A DNA stretch of 64,000 bases, from the NCBI RefSeq assembly GCF_900010755.1, contig NZ_CZJT01000109.1:62001-126000 (forward strand), given 5' to 3'. Source of the DNA: Paeniglutamicibacter antarcticus. GTDB lineage: Bacteria > Actinomycetota > Actinomycetes > Actinomycetales > Micrococcaceae. Below, one piece after another: positions 14,753-24,454 of this stretch. The position numbers were made by a program, and so were the translations under genes. Each line of letters starts with the position of its first letter. Position 1 is the stretch's first letter. The notes under the pieces were generated by a model. It had not been told where the DNA came from, did not search any database, and saw only the letters and a program-made list of their open reading frames with translations.

Positions 14753-15451
14753 CTACACCGTGATCCAATGCGCGAAGCGCCGGTTCTTCAACACCACAAA
14801 ATGATGCAGCACCATGATAATGGCAGCCCACGCGCAGCCGATCAGGAATCCTTGGAGCACATCGGTGACCCAATGATGTCCCAGGTAAATTCGGCTCCAA
14901 CCCACGCCCAGCACGAAGGCCAGCACCCCGGCGACGACAAATATCCGGGCAAGCCGGCTGCGCAACACCAGAAACAGCAGGTATCCGATAATGCCAAGAA
15001 TCGCGGCGGAGTTCAGCGTGTGTCCGCTGGGGAATGCGAATGATGAGGGAATGGGCGGGATAGCCTGGGCGAGTGGAGGCCGGGCCCGAGCGGTGAGGGT
15101 TTTCAGGACCACCGTCAGCGTGACGGATCCGGCTGCTGTCGCGGCGATGAGCAACGCGGGCCAATAGCTACGGGTTCGCCAGCTGAGAAACCCGATTACG
15201 GCAAGCGAGATCAAGGTCAGGCCCACGGTGTTTCCCAGCGTCGAGAAAAACCACGCAACGTTTGTGGCCACCGGAGTGCGGTGTGCGGCCATCCATTCAA
15301 GCGTTGGAACATCCCAGCTGGCAAGGCCCACGCCCATCTTCGTCGAGACCCACAGCCGTCTCGCTAGGGCAAAGACCCCCAGCAACGCTGCAATGACAAA
15401 CATCAAGATGGAACCGGTGCTTCTGGTTCCGCGGCGTCTCGTGGCATTCAT
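14753..15451 (-). CDS. PAP2-family membrane phosphatase
   Basis: About 232 residues with six predicted membrane helices and the three phosphatase signature motifs: KTLTARARP (KxxxxxxRP), PSGHT and SRIYLGHHWVTDV (SRxxxxxHxxxD). It probably dephosphorylates a lipid phosphate such as undecaprenyl diphosphate or phosphatidic acid on the outer face of the membrane. The ATG at 15451 follows a TAGGCT box by 7 nt; the longer frame to 15583 would overlap the rlmH promoter and is rejected. Divergent from rlmH. Confidence 0.88.
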   Translation of the reverse strand: MNATRRRGTRSTGSILMFVIAALLGVFALARRLWVSTKMGVGLASWDVPTLEWMAAHRTPVATNVAWFFSTLGNTVGLTLISLAVIGFLSWRTRSYWPALLIAATAAGSVTLTVVLKTLTARARPPLAQAIPPIPSSFAFPSGHTLNSAAILGIIGYLLFLVLRSRLARIFVVAGVLAFVLGVGWSRIYLGHHWVTDVLQGFLIGCAWAAIIMVLHHFVVLKNRRFAHWITV

Positions 15452-15458
15452 GCTTATC

Positions 15459-15464
15459 AGCCTA
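15459..15464 (-). promoter_or_regulatory. -10 box of the PAP2 gene (leaderless type)
   Basis: TAGGCT on the minus strand followed by GATAAGC and the ATG at 15451. Confidence 0.5.
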
Positions 15465-15547
15465 GCTTCCGGACATGGCCCCGGACTGGGTGTCGGCCGG
15501 GAGGTGCCCGCTTCGGCGATGGTCTTTCCATGCGGGAAGATGGATAC

Positions 15548-16006
15548 ATGAGTATCCGAGTGCTGGCCATCGGCAAGAAACACGAGTCCTGGGTAAGCGA
15601 GGGAATCGACCGCTACGAGAAGCGCATGAAGAAGCCCTTCGACGTGAAGTGGCAGTTACTGCCGCATTCCTCCCGTGAGGGCGACTCCGCGCGCACCGAG
15701 GAATCCGAGCGCATCCTGGCCAAGGTGGACCCAAAGGATTTCTTGATCCTGCTCGATGAGCGCGGCAAGAACATCGACTCCCCCGCGCTGGCCAAAACGC
15801 TGCAGAAGCCGCTGGACACCTCACGCAACATCACCGTGGTGATTGGCGGTGCCTACGGCGTCGACGAATCGGTGCACACCCGCGCCGACTTCGTGTGGAG
15901 CCTGTCCAAGCTGGTTTTCCCGCACCAGCTGGTGCGCCTGATCCTCACCGAGCAGCTCTACCGTGCCCAGGAAATCGCCGGCGGCGGCAAGTACCACCAT
16001 GTCTGA
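15548..16006 (+). CDS. rlmH: 23S rRNA pseudouridine(1915) N3-methyltransferase
   Basis: A 152-residue SPOUT methyltransferase that methylates pseudouridine 1915 in helix 69 of 23S rRNA. Seen are FLILLDERGKNIDS, the SAM-binding knot VVIGGAYGVDESV, and the C-terminal LSKLVFPHQLVRLILTEQLYRAQ, all diagnostic. Length matches the usual 155-159. The start at 15548 is preceded by GGAAGATGG. The last 8 bp overlap the next gene. Confidence 0.95.
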   Translation: MSIRVLAIGKKHESWVSEGIDRYEKRMKKPFDVKWQLLPHSSREGDSARTEESERILAKVDPKDFLILLDERGKNIDSPALAKTLQKPLDTSRNITVVIGGAYGVDESVHTRADFVWSLSKLVFPHQLVRLILTEQLYRAQEIAGGGKYHHV

Positions 16007-16475
16007 CGCGCCATACGGCACCACTCGGCTGGCCAGGGAGAACCTGCAGCCGGTGGTGAATCGATCTTGGCGATATGTGCCGGTGGCCTGTGCAGCTTCC
16101 ATGCTCCTGGTGATCTGCGTGGTGGACCCGTCCATGGCCGGGGCACCATGGTGGGAACTGGATGAGGAAGGGCTGTGGGTAGCGCTGGCCTTCCCTTTGG
16201 CGCCATGGTTCATCTGCACGGCCCTGGCGGTGCTGGTTGGCTTCACGACGGGGTCGCGAACGGCAATCGCCCTGATGTCGCTTCTGTCGCTGGCCTCCGG
16301 GATCATCCCCGCCGTGATCTGGACCCTGCTTCTGCACGACGTGTTCCCGGGCTCGGGACCGCTGCGGCTATCAATGGCTGTACCCGCCATCGCGGGTGCC
16401 GCCCTGCTGATCCTCCTGGTTTGGTTGGGCCTCAGGCGCACCGTGCGCGCCGCCCGCCGCCTCGGTGCCGCCTGA
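15999..16475 (+). CDS. small four-helix membrane protein
   Basis: A 158-residue protein with four predicted membrane helices (for instance YVPVACAASMLLVICVV and LAPWFICTALAVLVGF) and an Arg-rich end (LRRTVRAARRLGAA), probably cytoplasmic. It starts at ATG 15999 inside the end of rlmH, an 8-bp overlap implying coupled translation. I do not recognise a family. Confidence 0.7.
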   Translation: MSDAPYGTTRLARENLQPVVNRSWRYVPVACAASMLLVICVVDPSMAGAPWWELDEEGLWVALAFPLAPWFICTALAVLVGFTTGSRTAIALMSLLSLASGIIPAVIWTLLLHDVFPGSGPLRLSMAVPAIAGAALLILLVWLGLRRTVRAARRLGAA

Positions 16476-16517
16476 CGGTGTTCCCGCGGCCGAACCCGAA
16501 TTGACGCTTTGAACGTT

Positions 16518-16523
16518 TAGGCT
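16518..16523 (+). promoter_or_regulatory. -10 box of lhr (leaderless type)
   Basis: TAGGCT followed by GGGGTCG and the ATG at 16531. Confidence 0.5.
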
Positions 16524-16530
16524 GGGGTCG

Positions 16531-19500
16531 ATGGCTAAGTATGTTGATGCGGCGCACGTCCTTGAGCGGTTCACCCCCGCGACGCGGGCCTGGTTTGAGG
16601 GTGCCTTTGCCGCGCCGACGCCCGCCCAGGTCGGCGCGTGGGATGCCATCTCCACCGGGCAACACGCGCTGGTCATCGCCCCGACAGGATCCGGCAAGAC
16701 ACTTTCAGCGTTCCTCTGGGCGCTGGATTCCTTCGCCCGCACCGCCACCGAAATCACGGCCCCGGCACTGCCGGGGCTCGAAACCGGGGACAACCCCGGC
16801 GGCAAAGGCCCCACCGGCACCACACATCTCGCCGGAACCAAGGTGCTCTATATTTCCCCGTTGAAGGCGCTGGGCGTCGACGTCGAGAGGAACCTGCGCG
16901 CACCGCTGGTGGGCATCAAGGCCACCGCCGCGCACTTGGGACTGGCGGTCCCGCAGGTGTCCGTGGGTGTGCGTTCCGGGGACACCCCGGCCAACGAGCG
17001 CCGCAAGCTTGTCACCAACCCGCCGGACATCCTGATCACCACCCCCGAGTCCCTGTATTTGATGCTGACTTCCAAGGCCCGCGAATCGCTGGCCGGGGTG
17101 CACACGGTGATCTTGGATGAGGTGCATGCGGTGGCCGGCACCAAGCGCGGTGCGCACCTGGCGCTGTCGCTTGAACGGCTGGATGCGATGCTCACCGCGC
17201 CGGTGCAGCGCATCGGGCTTTCGGCGACCGTCGAACCGCGCGAGGAAGTCGCGCGCTTTGTGGGCGGCAGCGCCCCGGTGCGCATCATTGCCCCGCCCAT
17301 CACCAAGACCTGGGATTTGAGCGTGCGGGTGCCGGTGGAGGACATGACGGACCTGCCGGCCGCGGCCGCCGCACACGACCTGGGCCCGGGCTCCGGGCTG
17401 GCCCCGCAGGCGAGTATCTGGCCGCATGTCGAAGAGCAGATCGTCGACTTGATCGAGGCAAACCGCTCGACGATCGTGTTCGCCAATTCGCGGCGGCTGG
17501 CCGAGCGGTTGACCGGGCGGCTGAACGAGATCCATGAATCCCGGGTGACGGGCCTCGACGCCGACGCGGCCTTTGTCGCCGGCGGCATTGGCTCCACCGG
17601 CGCGGAAATGACCGGCGGAAAACCCGCCAAGCACGCCAAACCCCTGCAACACGTACAACCGGGCAGCGGCATGCCCGCAGCCATGATGGCCCAAGCCGGC
17701 ATGGTCTCCGGGGCAGGCTCCTCCGATTCCGAGGGCGGGGTCATCCCGCTGGCCCGAGCCCACCACGGCTCGGTGTCCAAGGAGACCCGCGCGCAGATCG
17801 AGGACGACCTAAAGACCGGTGTGCTGCGCGCAGTGGTGGCCACCAGCTCGCTGGAACTGGGCATCGACATGGGGCTGGTGGACCTGGTGGTGCAGGTCGA
17901 GTCCCCGCCCTCGGTGGCCTCCGGCCTGCAGCGCGTGGGCCGCGCCGGGCACCAAGTCGGCGAAACCTCCATCGGCACCTTCTTCCCCAAGCACCGGGCG
18001 GACCTGCTCTCCACCGCGCTGACCGTCTCCCGCATGCGTGAAGGCAAGATCGAGGCGCTGCACATCCCCGCCAACCCGTTGGACGTGCTGGCCCAGCAGA
18101 CCCTGGCCGCCTGCGCGCTGGAGGACCTGGACGTGGAGGCCTGGTTCGACACCGTCCGCCGGGCCGCCCCCTACGCCTCGCTTCCGCGCGCCGCGTTCAC
18201 CGCCACCTTGGAAATGCTCGCCGGCAAATACCCGTCGGACGAGTTTGCGCAGCTGCGCCCGCGCATCATCTGGGACCGGGACACCGGCACGCTCACCGGG
18301 CGCCCCGGTGCCCAACGGCTGGCTGTCATCAGCGGCGGCACCATCCCTGACCGCGGGCTCTTTGGCGTGTACCTGGTGGGCTCGGAGGAAAACTCCGGGG
18401 CCAAGGGCGGGCGCCGGGTCGGCGAGCTCGACGAAGAAATGGTCTACGAATCCCGGGTCGGGGACGTCTTTGCGCTCGGGGCCACCAGCTGGAAGATCGA
18501 GGACATCACCCACGATAGGGTGCTGGTCTCCCCCGCGTTCGGCCAGCCCGGCAAGCTGCCGTTCTGGAAGGGCGATACCCAGGGTAGGCCGGTGGAACTC
18601 GGCGCCGCACTGGGCCAGTTCACCGCCGCGCTGGTGGCCATGCCCCAGGCTTCCGCGCGGGAGGAACTGGCAGGCATCGGGCTTGACACCTTCGCGGCCG
18701 GCAACCTGCTCAACTACCTGGGCGCGCAGGCGGAGGCCACCTCCGTGGTGCCCAGCGACAAGACCCTGGTGGTCGAGCGCTTCGTCGACGAGCTCGGCGA
18801 CTGGCGGGTCATCCTGCATTCGCCCTTTGGCCTGCCGGTGCACGCGCCGTGGGCGCTGGCCGTCGGGGCCCGGCTGCACGAACGCTACGGGCTTGACGGG
18901 TCAGCGATGGCCGCCGATGACGGGATCGTGTTGCGCGTTCCGGCAATGGACGACGAACCGCCGGGAGCCGAGCTCTTCGCTTTCGAGCCCGACGAGATCG
19001 AGGACCTGGTCACCGCGCAGGTGGGCAACTCAGCACTCTTCGCCTCCCGCTTCCGCGAATGCGCGGCCCGCGCCCTGCTGCTGCCGCGCACCAACCCGGC
19101 CAAGCGGACCCCGCTGTGGCAGCAGCGCCAGCGCAGCGCCCAGCTGCTGGACGTGGCCCGCAAGTACCCTGACTTCCCGATCATCCTGGAGACGGTCCGT
19201 GAGTGCCTCAACGACGTCTATGACCTGCCCTCGCTGAAAAACCTCCTGGCCCTGATGGGCTCGCGCGGCGTTTCGGTGCGCGAGGTGCAAACCCGGCTGC
19301 CCTCGCCCTTCGCCCAGTCGTTGCTCTTCGGCTACGTGGCCCAGTTCCTTTACGAGGGCGATTCCCCGCTGGCCGAGCGCCGCGCCGCCGCGCTGAGCCT
19401 TGACCCGGCGCTGCTGAACGAGCTGCTGGGCCGCACCGAGCTGCGCGAGCTGCTTGATCCGCAGGTCATCCTGCGCACCGAGGCCGAACTGCAGCGGCTG

Positions 19501-21630
19501 GCCCCGGGCCGCCAGCTGGCCGGAATCGAGGGTGCCGCTGATCTGCTGCGCATGCTTGGCCCGCTGGCGCCGGATGCGGTGGCCGCACGCCTGCGCCATG
19601 AAATCGACGCTGAAACCGACGCTGGCGCCGAACCGAACGCTGACTTCGAACCGCACTCGGGCACCAACCCACATCCTGCCCACCTGGCCGTGGTCACCGG
19701 ATATTTGTCCGCACTGGTCCACGCCAACCGGGCACTGGAGATCCGGCTGGGCGGCGAAACGCTGTTTGCCGCCATCGAGGATGCGCCCCGGCTACGCGAT
19801 GGCCTGGGGGTGCCGCTGCCGCACGGTGTTCCGCTGGCGTTCATCGAGCCTGTGGCCGACCCCGTCGGGGACCTGGTCTCCCGTTTTGCCCGCACCCATG
19901 GCCCGTTCACCGCGCCGGATGTCGCCGCGGCGTTGGGCCTTGGCGTTGCCGTGGCCAGGTCCGCACTTGATCGATTGGTTGTCGATCACCGGGTGATGAC
20001 CGGTGCGTTCAGGCCCGCCGAACTACTCATTGCGGCTGGGTCCCCCGATTCCCCGTCCATCTCGGCACCCGTTTCCGGGCACGGCACGGATCTTGAGTAT
20101 TGCGATGCAGGGGTCCTGCGGATGATCCGTTCGCGCTCGTTGGCGGCACTGCGCGCCGAGGTGGAACCCGTGGACCAGGCAACGTTCGCACGGTTCCTGC
20201 CCGCTTGGCAGGGCATCGGACAGGGGCTCAGTGGCGTGGACGGGGTGCTGGCGGTCATCGAACAGCTGGCCGGGGTTCCGGTTCCGGCCTCTGCGCTGGA
20301 ACCCTTTGTGTTGCCTGCCCGCGTGCGCAACTACGTACCGGGCATGCTCGATGAGCTCATGAGCGCCGGCGAGGTGTTGGTTTCCGGGGCCGGGGCGCTG
20401 GCAGGAACCGATGGCTGGGTTGCCCTGCATACTGCGGAGAATGCTGCCTTGAGCCTGCCACACCCCGAACTCACCGGGCTTGGTCCGTTGGCCCGGCGTC
20501 TGCTGGTAGTGCTGCAAGCCGGGGGCGCCTACTTCATTCCGCAGCTTGCAGCATTGGTCACCCACGTCGCGGATCCGGGTCAGGATGCCACCGCTGCGGA
20601 GCAATCCACGGTGCCGATGCCTGCAGGTAGCGAACCACGCACCGAGGAAGTGCTGGCAGCCCTCTGGGAGTTGTTCTGGGCCGGGTTCGTGGCACCTGAC
20701 ACCTTGGCACCCATCCGCGGGCTGCTTTCCGGCGGCAAGTCGGCACACCGGGCGCCTGCCCTGCCGCCGCGGGCCCGTACCGCGCGCCTGGGCCGGATGG
20801 CTGCGCTACGCCAGGGACGTCCAAGCTTCGGGGGCCCAGGGGAAAGCGGAGTACAGGATTCCGGCGGGGTGCTTTCCCTGCGCGGTCGCGACCTTGCACC
20901 CCGGTCCGGCAGCCCCGCGTTGCCCGAATCCGGCACCGGACGCTGGGCGGCCCTGCCACCTGCATCCGCAGACCCAACCATCAGGGCGCATGCGGCCGCC
21001 GAATTCCTGCTCGAACGCTATGGGGTTCTCACCCGCGGTTCGGTGGCCGCGGAATCCGTACCCGGCGGCTTCGGCCAGCTTTACCGGGTGCTGGCCAAGC
21101 TCGAGGAGGCAGGGCACTCCCGCCGCGGCTACTTCATCGAACGCCTCGGCGCCGCACAATTTTCCGTATCCACCACCATCGACAGGTTGCGCACTTTTGT
21201 CCGCGACACGGTCCTCGATCCCGCGGCAAACCCGGCTTCCGGCGCCAGGTCCACACCGGTTTCGACGCTTGCCCTGGCCGCCACGGACCCCGCCAACCCC
21301 TACGGTGCAGCCCTTGCCTGGCCGACGGCTGCAGGCGGCCACCGCCCCGGGCGCAAGGCCGGCGCCATCGTCGTGTTGATCGACGGGCAGCTGGCCCTCT
21401 ACGTGGAGCGCGGCGGCAAAACCGTCTTGGACTTCATGGGCCCTCAGGCCACGGAGGAAAGCCTCAACGCGGTGGCCTTCGAACTCGTGGCAGCATTACG
21501 CCGGGCGGGCCTGGAAAAGCTGGTGGTCAACAAGCTCAACGGGCAATCCGTGCTGGAAACCGACCTTGGTGCCGCGTTACGCCGTGCCGGATTCTATTCA
21601 ACGCCTAGCGGGTTGCGGTTCAGGAGCTAG
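16531..21630 (+). CDS. lhr: Lhr-type ATP-dependent 3'-5' helicase
   Basis: A 1699-residue superfamily 2 helicase, the large Lhr form (core plus C-terminal domain). Motifs: Walker A APTGSGKT (Lys 56), DEVH from Asp 196, motif III LSATVEP, and motif VI QRVGRAGHQ from Gln 467. The Lhr core continues with a winged helix and beta-barrel; the long C-terminal part holds GRxxxL winged-helix repeats and ends LVVNKLNGQSVLETDLGAAL. A low-complexity insert rich in Gly/Ala/Met (about residues 335-405, for example MPAAMMAQAGMVSGAG) splits helicase domain 2, unusual for the family. In Mycobacterium tuberculosis lhr also neighbours a nei gene, so a joint repair role is likely. Acts on DNA and RNA:DNA hybrids. 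Confidence 0.95.
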   Translation: MAKYVDAAHVLERFTPATRAWFEGAFAAPTPAQVGAWDAISTGQHALVIAPTGSGKTLSAFLWALDSFARTATEITAPALPGLETGDNPGGKGPTGTTHLAGTKVLYISPLKALGVDVERNLRAPLVGIKATAAHLGLAVPQVSVGVRSGDTPANERRKLVTNPPDILITTPESLYLMLTSKARESLAGVHTVILDEVHAVAGTKRGAHLALSLERLDAMLTAPVQRIGLSATVEPREEVARFVGGSAPVRIIAPPITKTWDLSVRVPVEDMTDLPAAAAAHDLGPGSGLAPQASIWPHVEEQIVDLIEANRSTIVFANSRRLAERLTGRLNEIHESRVTGLDADAAFVAGGIGSTGAEMTGGKPAKHAKPLQHVQPGSGMPAAMMAQAGMVSGAGSSDSEGGVIPLARAHHGSVSKETRAQIEDDLKTGVLRAVVATSSLELGIDMGLVDLVVQVESPPSVASGLQRVGRAGHQVGETSIGTFFPKHRADLLSTALTVSRMREGKIEALHIPANPLDVLAQQTLAACALEDLDVEAWFDTVRRAAPYASLPRAAFTATLEMLAGKYPSDEFAQLRPRIIWDRDTGTLTGRPGAQRLAVISGGTIPDRGLFGVYLVGSEENSGAKGGRRVGELDEEMVYESRVGDVFALGATSWKIEDITHDRVLVSPAFGQPGKLPFWKGDTQGRPVELGAALGQFTAALVAMPQASAREELAGIGLDTFAAGNLLNYLGAQAEATSVVPSDKTLVVERFVDELGDWRVILHSPFGLPVHAPWALAVGARLHERYGLDGSAMAADDGIVLRVPAMDDEPPGAELFAFEPDEIEDLVTAQVGNSALFASRFRECAARALLLPRTNPAKRTPLWQQRQRSAQLLDVARKYPDFPIILETVRECLNDVYDLPSLKNLLALMGSRGVSVREVQTRLPSPFAQSLLFGYVAQFLYEGDSPLAERRAAALSLDPALLNELLGRTELRELLDPQVILRTEAELQRLAPGRQLAGIEGAADLLRMLGPLAPDAVAARLRHEIDAETDAGAEPNADFEPHSGTNPHPAHLAVVTGYLSALVHANRALEIRLGGETLFAAIEDAPRLRDGLGVPLPHGVPLAFIEPVADPVGDLVSRFARTHGPFTAPDVAAALGLGVAVARSALDRLVVDHRVMTGAFRPAELLIAAGSPDSPSISAPVSGHGTDLEYCDAGVLRMIRSRSLAALRAEVEPVDQATFARFLPAWQGIGQGLSGVDGVLAVIEQLAGVPVPASALEPFVLPARVRNYVPGMLDELMSAGEVLVSGAGALAGTDGWVALHTAENAALSLPHPELTGLGPLARRLLVVLQAGGAYFIPQLAALVTHVADPGQDATAAEQSTVPMPAGSEPRTEEVLAALWELFWAGFVAPDTLAPIRGLLSGGKSAHRAPALPPRARTARLGRMAALRQGRPSFGGPGESGVQDSGGVLSLRGRDLAPRSGSPALPESGTGRWAALPPASADPTIRAHAAAEFLLERYGVLTRGSVAAESVPGGFGQLYRVLAKLEEAGHSRRGYFIERLGAAQFSVSTTIDRLRTFVRDTVLDPAANPASGARSTPVSTLALAATDPANPYGAALAWPTAAGGHRPGRKAGAIVVLIDGQLALYVERGGKTVLDFMGPQATEESLNAVAFELVAALRRAGLEKLVVNKLNGQSVLETDLGAALRRAGFYSTPSGLRFRS

Positions 21631-21737
21631 TTCGGCAACATTTCCCCCACGGTCCGGCAACACAGGCTAGTCTGGTGATCAGGGTCACTCACATATTGGG
21701 GGTTGGGTGCCCGACTAGGCGATTGGTGGTAATGACA

Positions 21738-22571
21738 ATGCCCGAAGGGGATACAGTTTTTCGCACGGCGCGTCGTTTGGAAGCCGCATTGGCCGGCAAA
21801 CGACTCAGCGTCAGCGACTTCCGGGTTCCGGAGCACGCAACCCTATCCATTGTGGATTGGATGGTCGAATCGGTGGTTTCGCGCGGCAAGCACCTGCTGA
21901 TCCGTGTTCGCCCACCGGCCAAGGTCGCAGCCCCGCCACTGAGCATCCACTCGCACCTGCTGATGGAGGGCCATTGGGACGTCTACGCAACCGGCGAGCG
22001 CTGGCGCACCCCGTCCTTCAAGGCCCGTGCAGTGCTGGGCAACCCGGCATTCACTGCCGTCGGGTTCGACCTCGGGTTCCTGCACGTTTTGCGCACCGTC
22101 GACGAGGTTGAGGTCATCGGCCACCTGGGCCCCGACCCACTGGGGCACTCCTGGGACCCGGATGAGGCAGTCCGCCGGCTGATGACAAATCCCGATCGCC
22201 CCATTGGCCTGGCCCTGCTTGACCAGCGGCTCATCAGCGGGCTGGGAAATGTTTACCGTTCGGAACTTCTCTTTGTCACCCGGGTGCATCCGCGCACCCC
22301 GGTGGGCGCCGTCGAGGACCTGCCACACCTGGTGGATGTAGCCCACCGGCTACTACATGCAAACAAGGACCGCGCCCGGCGCGTGACCACCGGCACCGAC
22401 GGCATGAACCCGTACTGGGTCTACGGCCGGGAGGGCCAGCCGTGCATGCGTTGCGGCGGATCCCTGCACAAGGACTCGCTGGCCGAATCCCCGCGCAGTG
22501 CCGAGCGTGACGTGTTCTTCTGCCCTAGCTGCCAAAATGCCGACGTTCCGGCCATCGAATCGACGCATTAG
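21738..22571 (+). CDS. nei: endonuclease VIII-family DNA glycosylase (Nei2 type)
   Basis: A 277-residue Fpg/Nei glycosylase/AP lyase that removes oxidised bases. MPEGDTV supplies the catalytic N-terminal Pro2 and Glu3 once Met is removed. The helix-two-turn-helix is LLDQRLISGLGNVYRSELLF and the C-terminus has a zinc finger with Cys pairs in CMRCGG and CPSC. I chose ATG 21738 over ATG 21732 because only that start places Pro at position 2. It lies 107 bp after lhr on the same strand and ends at a hairpin. Confidence 0.93.
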   Translation: MPEGDTVFRTARRLEAALAGKRLSVSDFRVPEHATLSIVDWMVESVVSRGKHLLIRVRPPAKVAAPPLSIHSHLLMEGHWDVYATGERWRTPSFKARAVLGNPAFTAVGFDLGFLHVLRTVDEVEVIGHLGPDPLGHSWDPDEAVRRLMTNPDRPIGLALLDQRLISGLGNVYRSELLFVTRVHPRTPVGAVEDLPHLVDVAHRLLHANKDRARRVTTGTDGMNPYWVYGREGQPCMRCGGSLHKDSLAESPRSAERDVFFCPSCQNADVPAIESTH

Positions 22572-22590
22572 CCGGCATAGCGGCAACACC

Positions 22591-22634
22591 AACCCGGCAG
22601 GGGCCCCATCCGTGGATCCCGGCCGGGTTCTTTG
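22591..22634 (+). terminator. terminator of nei
   Basis: AACCCGGC (22591-22598) pairs with GCCGGGTT (22622-22629), followed by CTTTGG. It lies 20 bp past the stop. Confidence 0.65.
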
Positions 22635-22703
22635 GTGTGCGGGAGCCCCGGGGCGCTTCGGCGGACCCGGTCCCATACGGCGAAGCATGACAAACTTGGT
22701 TTC

Positions 22704-23819
22704 ATGGCCATGATCTCTCCCCTGCCCGTGCGCAACGGCGTCAATGCAACCCGCCTCAGGGTGCCCTCCGCCGGCGACTGGGAGACCGTCTGTGACTACA
22801 TGCTGCATCGCTTCGGGCATGTTGACGAGGCCGGCATCATCCGGCGCTTCGAGACCGGCGAGGTGGTGGGCCTGGGCGGGGCGCCGCTGGATCTTTCAAC
22901 CCCGTTGGGTGCGCACGAATTCATTTGGTACTACAGGAACCTGCCGGTTGAAGCCGAAATCCCGTTTACCGAATCGATCCTGCACCACGACGAGCACCTG
23001 TTGGTCATCGACAAACCGCATTTCCTGCCCACCACCCCCGGCGGCCGCTTCATCCAGCAATCGGCGCTGGTGCGCTTGCGCAACCGGGTGGGCAACCCTG
23101 ACTTGATCCCGATGCACCGGCTGGACCGTGCCACTGCCGGTGTGCTGCTGTTCTCCACGAACCCGGATACCCGCGGCGATTACCAAACCCTTTTTGAGCG
23201 CCGGGAGATCTCCAAAACCTATGAAGCCGTCAGTGCGCTGGAGGAAGTCGACGGCCGCCCGGCAGGCGAGGTCATGGGAATCGGAGGGCTCGGCGGCCGT
23301 GCCGAGGACCGCAGCGGTAATTTCATCCCCGGGGCCGCGGGCGTGGGCAACCACCTGCTGGATGGCCTAGGCCTCGCTGCGACGTTGGAAAACCTTCCGC
23401 TGGTCTACCGGAACCGGATGAGCAAGATCAAGGGCCAGCTGCGTTCGCTGGTGGAGGCCGGGGAACCGAATGCCGAATCCCTCATCGAGCTCATGGGCAC
23501 CGGGATCTCCACGGGGAACCTTCCAGGGTTGAAGGTGGCAAAATTCAAGCTGAGCCCGCATTCGGGCAAGACGCATCAGCTACGGGTGCACCTTGCGGCG
23601 CTGGGCCTGGGCATCCTGAACGACCCGTTCTATCCCACACTGCTTGACCTTGCCGCGGATGATTACACGCGCCCCTTGCAGTTATTGGCCCGTTCCATCT
23701 CCTTCATCGACCCGATCAGCAAGCAGCCTGTCACCTACACCTCCGGGTTGGAACTCTCCGAGTCCCCGGAACCCCAAGATTTTTCGGGCGCACAAGGCTC
23801 CTCGGGCTTACAGGGTTAA
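22704..23819 (+). CDS. RluA-family pseudouridine synthase
   Basis: A 371-residue pseudouridine synthase. The catalytic Asp is residue 141 in MHRLDRATAGVLLFS. LLVIDKPHFLPTTPGGR precedes it and GKTHQLRVHLAALGLGILND is the C-terminal signature. A Gly-rich segment of about 60 residues (EVMGIGGLGGRAEDRSGN onward) is inserted in the middle compared with shorter RluA proteins. Its RNA target (rRNA or tRNA) cannot be assigned. ATG 22704 follows CAAACT by 7 nt, supporting this start over the in-frame ATG at 22710. It is followed 15 bp later by the DedA gene. Confidence 0.88.
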   Translation: MAMISPLPVRNGVNATRLRVPSAGDWETVCDYMLHRFGHVDEAGIIRRFETGEVVGLGGAPLDLSTPLGAHEFIWYYRNLPVEAEIPFTESILHHDEHLLVIDKPHFLPTTPGGRFIQQSALVRLRNRVGNPDLIPMHRLDRATAGVLLFSTNPDTRGDYQTLFERREISKTYEAVSALEEVDGRPAGEVMGIGGLGGRAEDRSGNFIPGAAGVGNHLLDGLGLAATLENLPLVYRNRMSKIKGQLRSLVEAGEPNAESLIELMGTGISTGNLPGLKVAKFKLSPHSGKTHQLRVHLAALGLGILNDPFYPTLLDLAADDYTRPLQLLARSISFIDPISKQPVTYTSGLELSESPEPQDFSGAQGSSGLQG

Positions 23820-23834
23820 GGCGCAGAAACCACA

Positions 23835-24452
23835 ATGTTTTCCGGCTTGGAAACAACATTCGAGGCAATCCTTGAGTCGTTCATGGCCGGCGGGGACTGG
23901 TTCTACCCGTTGCTGTTTACCTTCGTTTCCTTGGATGCACTCATCCCGCCACTACCCAGCGAGGTGCTGGCCATGGGAACCGGATCCATGGTCGCCCAGG
24001 GGTTGCTCAACCCCGTGGCTGCCGTTGCCGTGAGTGCCGGTGCCTGCTTCACCGGCGATGTCGCCCTCTACCTGCTCTTCAAACACGGCGGGCGCTATTT
24101 GTCCCGTTTCGGATGGGGCAGGTGGTTGCACCGGACCATGACGCGCCTGATGCTCAAGCTCGGAACCGGCGGCACCTATGCCTCCCTGCTGGGCATGAGG
24201 TTCCTGCCTGGCGGGCGCAGCGCCTCCATTGCCGCCGCTGGAATTTCGCGTATTTCCTGGCGAGTTTTTGCCCCGCTTGCAGCAACCGGGGCAGTGTTGT
24301 GGGCCATCTGGATGATGGCCTTGGGAAACTTGACAGCCAATGTCACAGGATTTCCCATCTGGGCTTCCACCCTCGTGGGCATGATTTTCGGTACGCTGGT
24401 CGGAATCCTACTAGCGGGAGCGCTGGCAATCTACAGGCGACGAAGGGGCTAA
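23835..24452 (+). CDS. DedA-family membrane protein
   Basis: A 205-residue DedA/SNARE-associated (VTT domain) protein with re-entrant loops and membrane helices: ALIPPLPSEVLAMGTGSMV (the conserved Glu-containing loop), GACFTGDVALYLLFKHGGR and LGMRFLPGGRSASIAAAGIS (conserved Arg/Gly loop). DedA proteins act in lipid flipping, including undecaprenyl phosphate recycling in Bacteria. It stops 2 bp before the start of the coiled-coil membrane protein, so the two should be co-translated. Confidence 0.9.
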   Translation: MFSGLETTFEAILESFMAGGDWFYPLLFTFVSLDALIPPLPSEVLAMGTGSMVAQGLLNPVAAVAVSAGACFTGDVALYLLFKHGGRYLSRFGWGRWLHRTMTRLMLKLGTGGTYASLLGMRFLPGGRSASIAAAGISRISWRVFAPLAATGAVLWAIWMMALGNLTANVTGFPIWASTLVGMIFGTLVGILLAGALAIYRRRRG

Positions 24453-24454
24453 GC

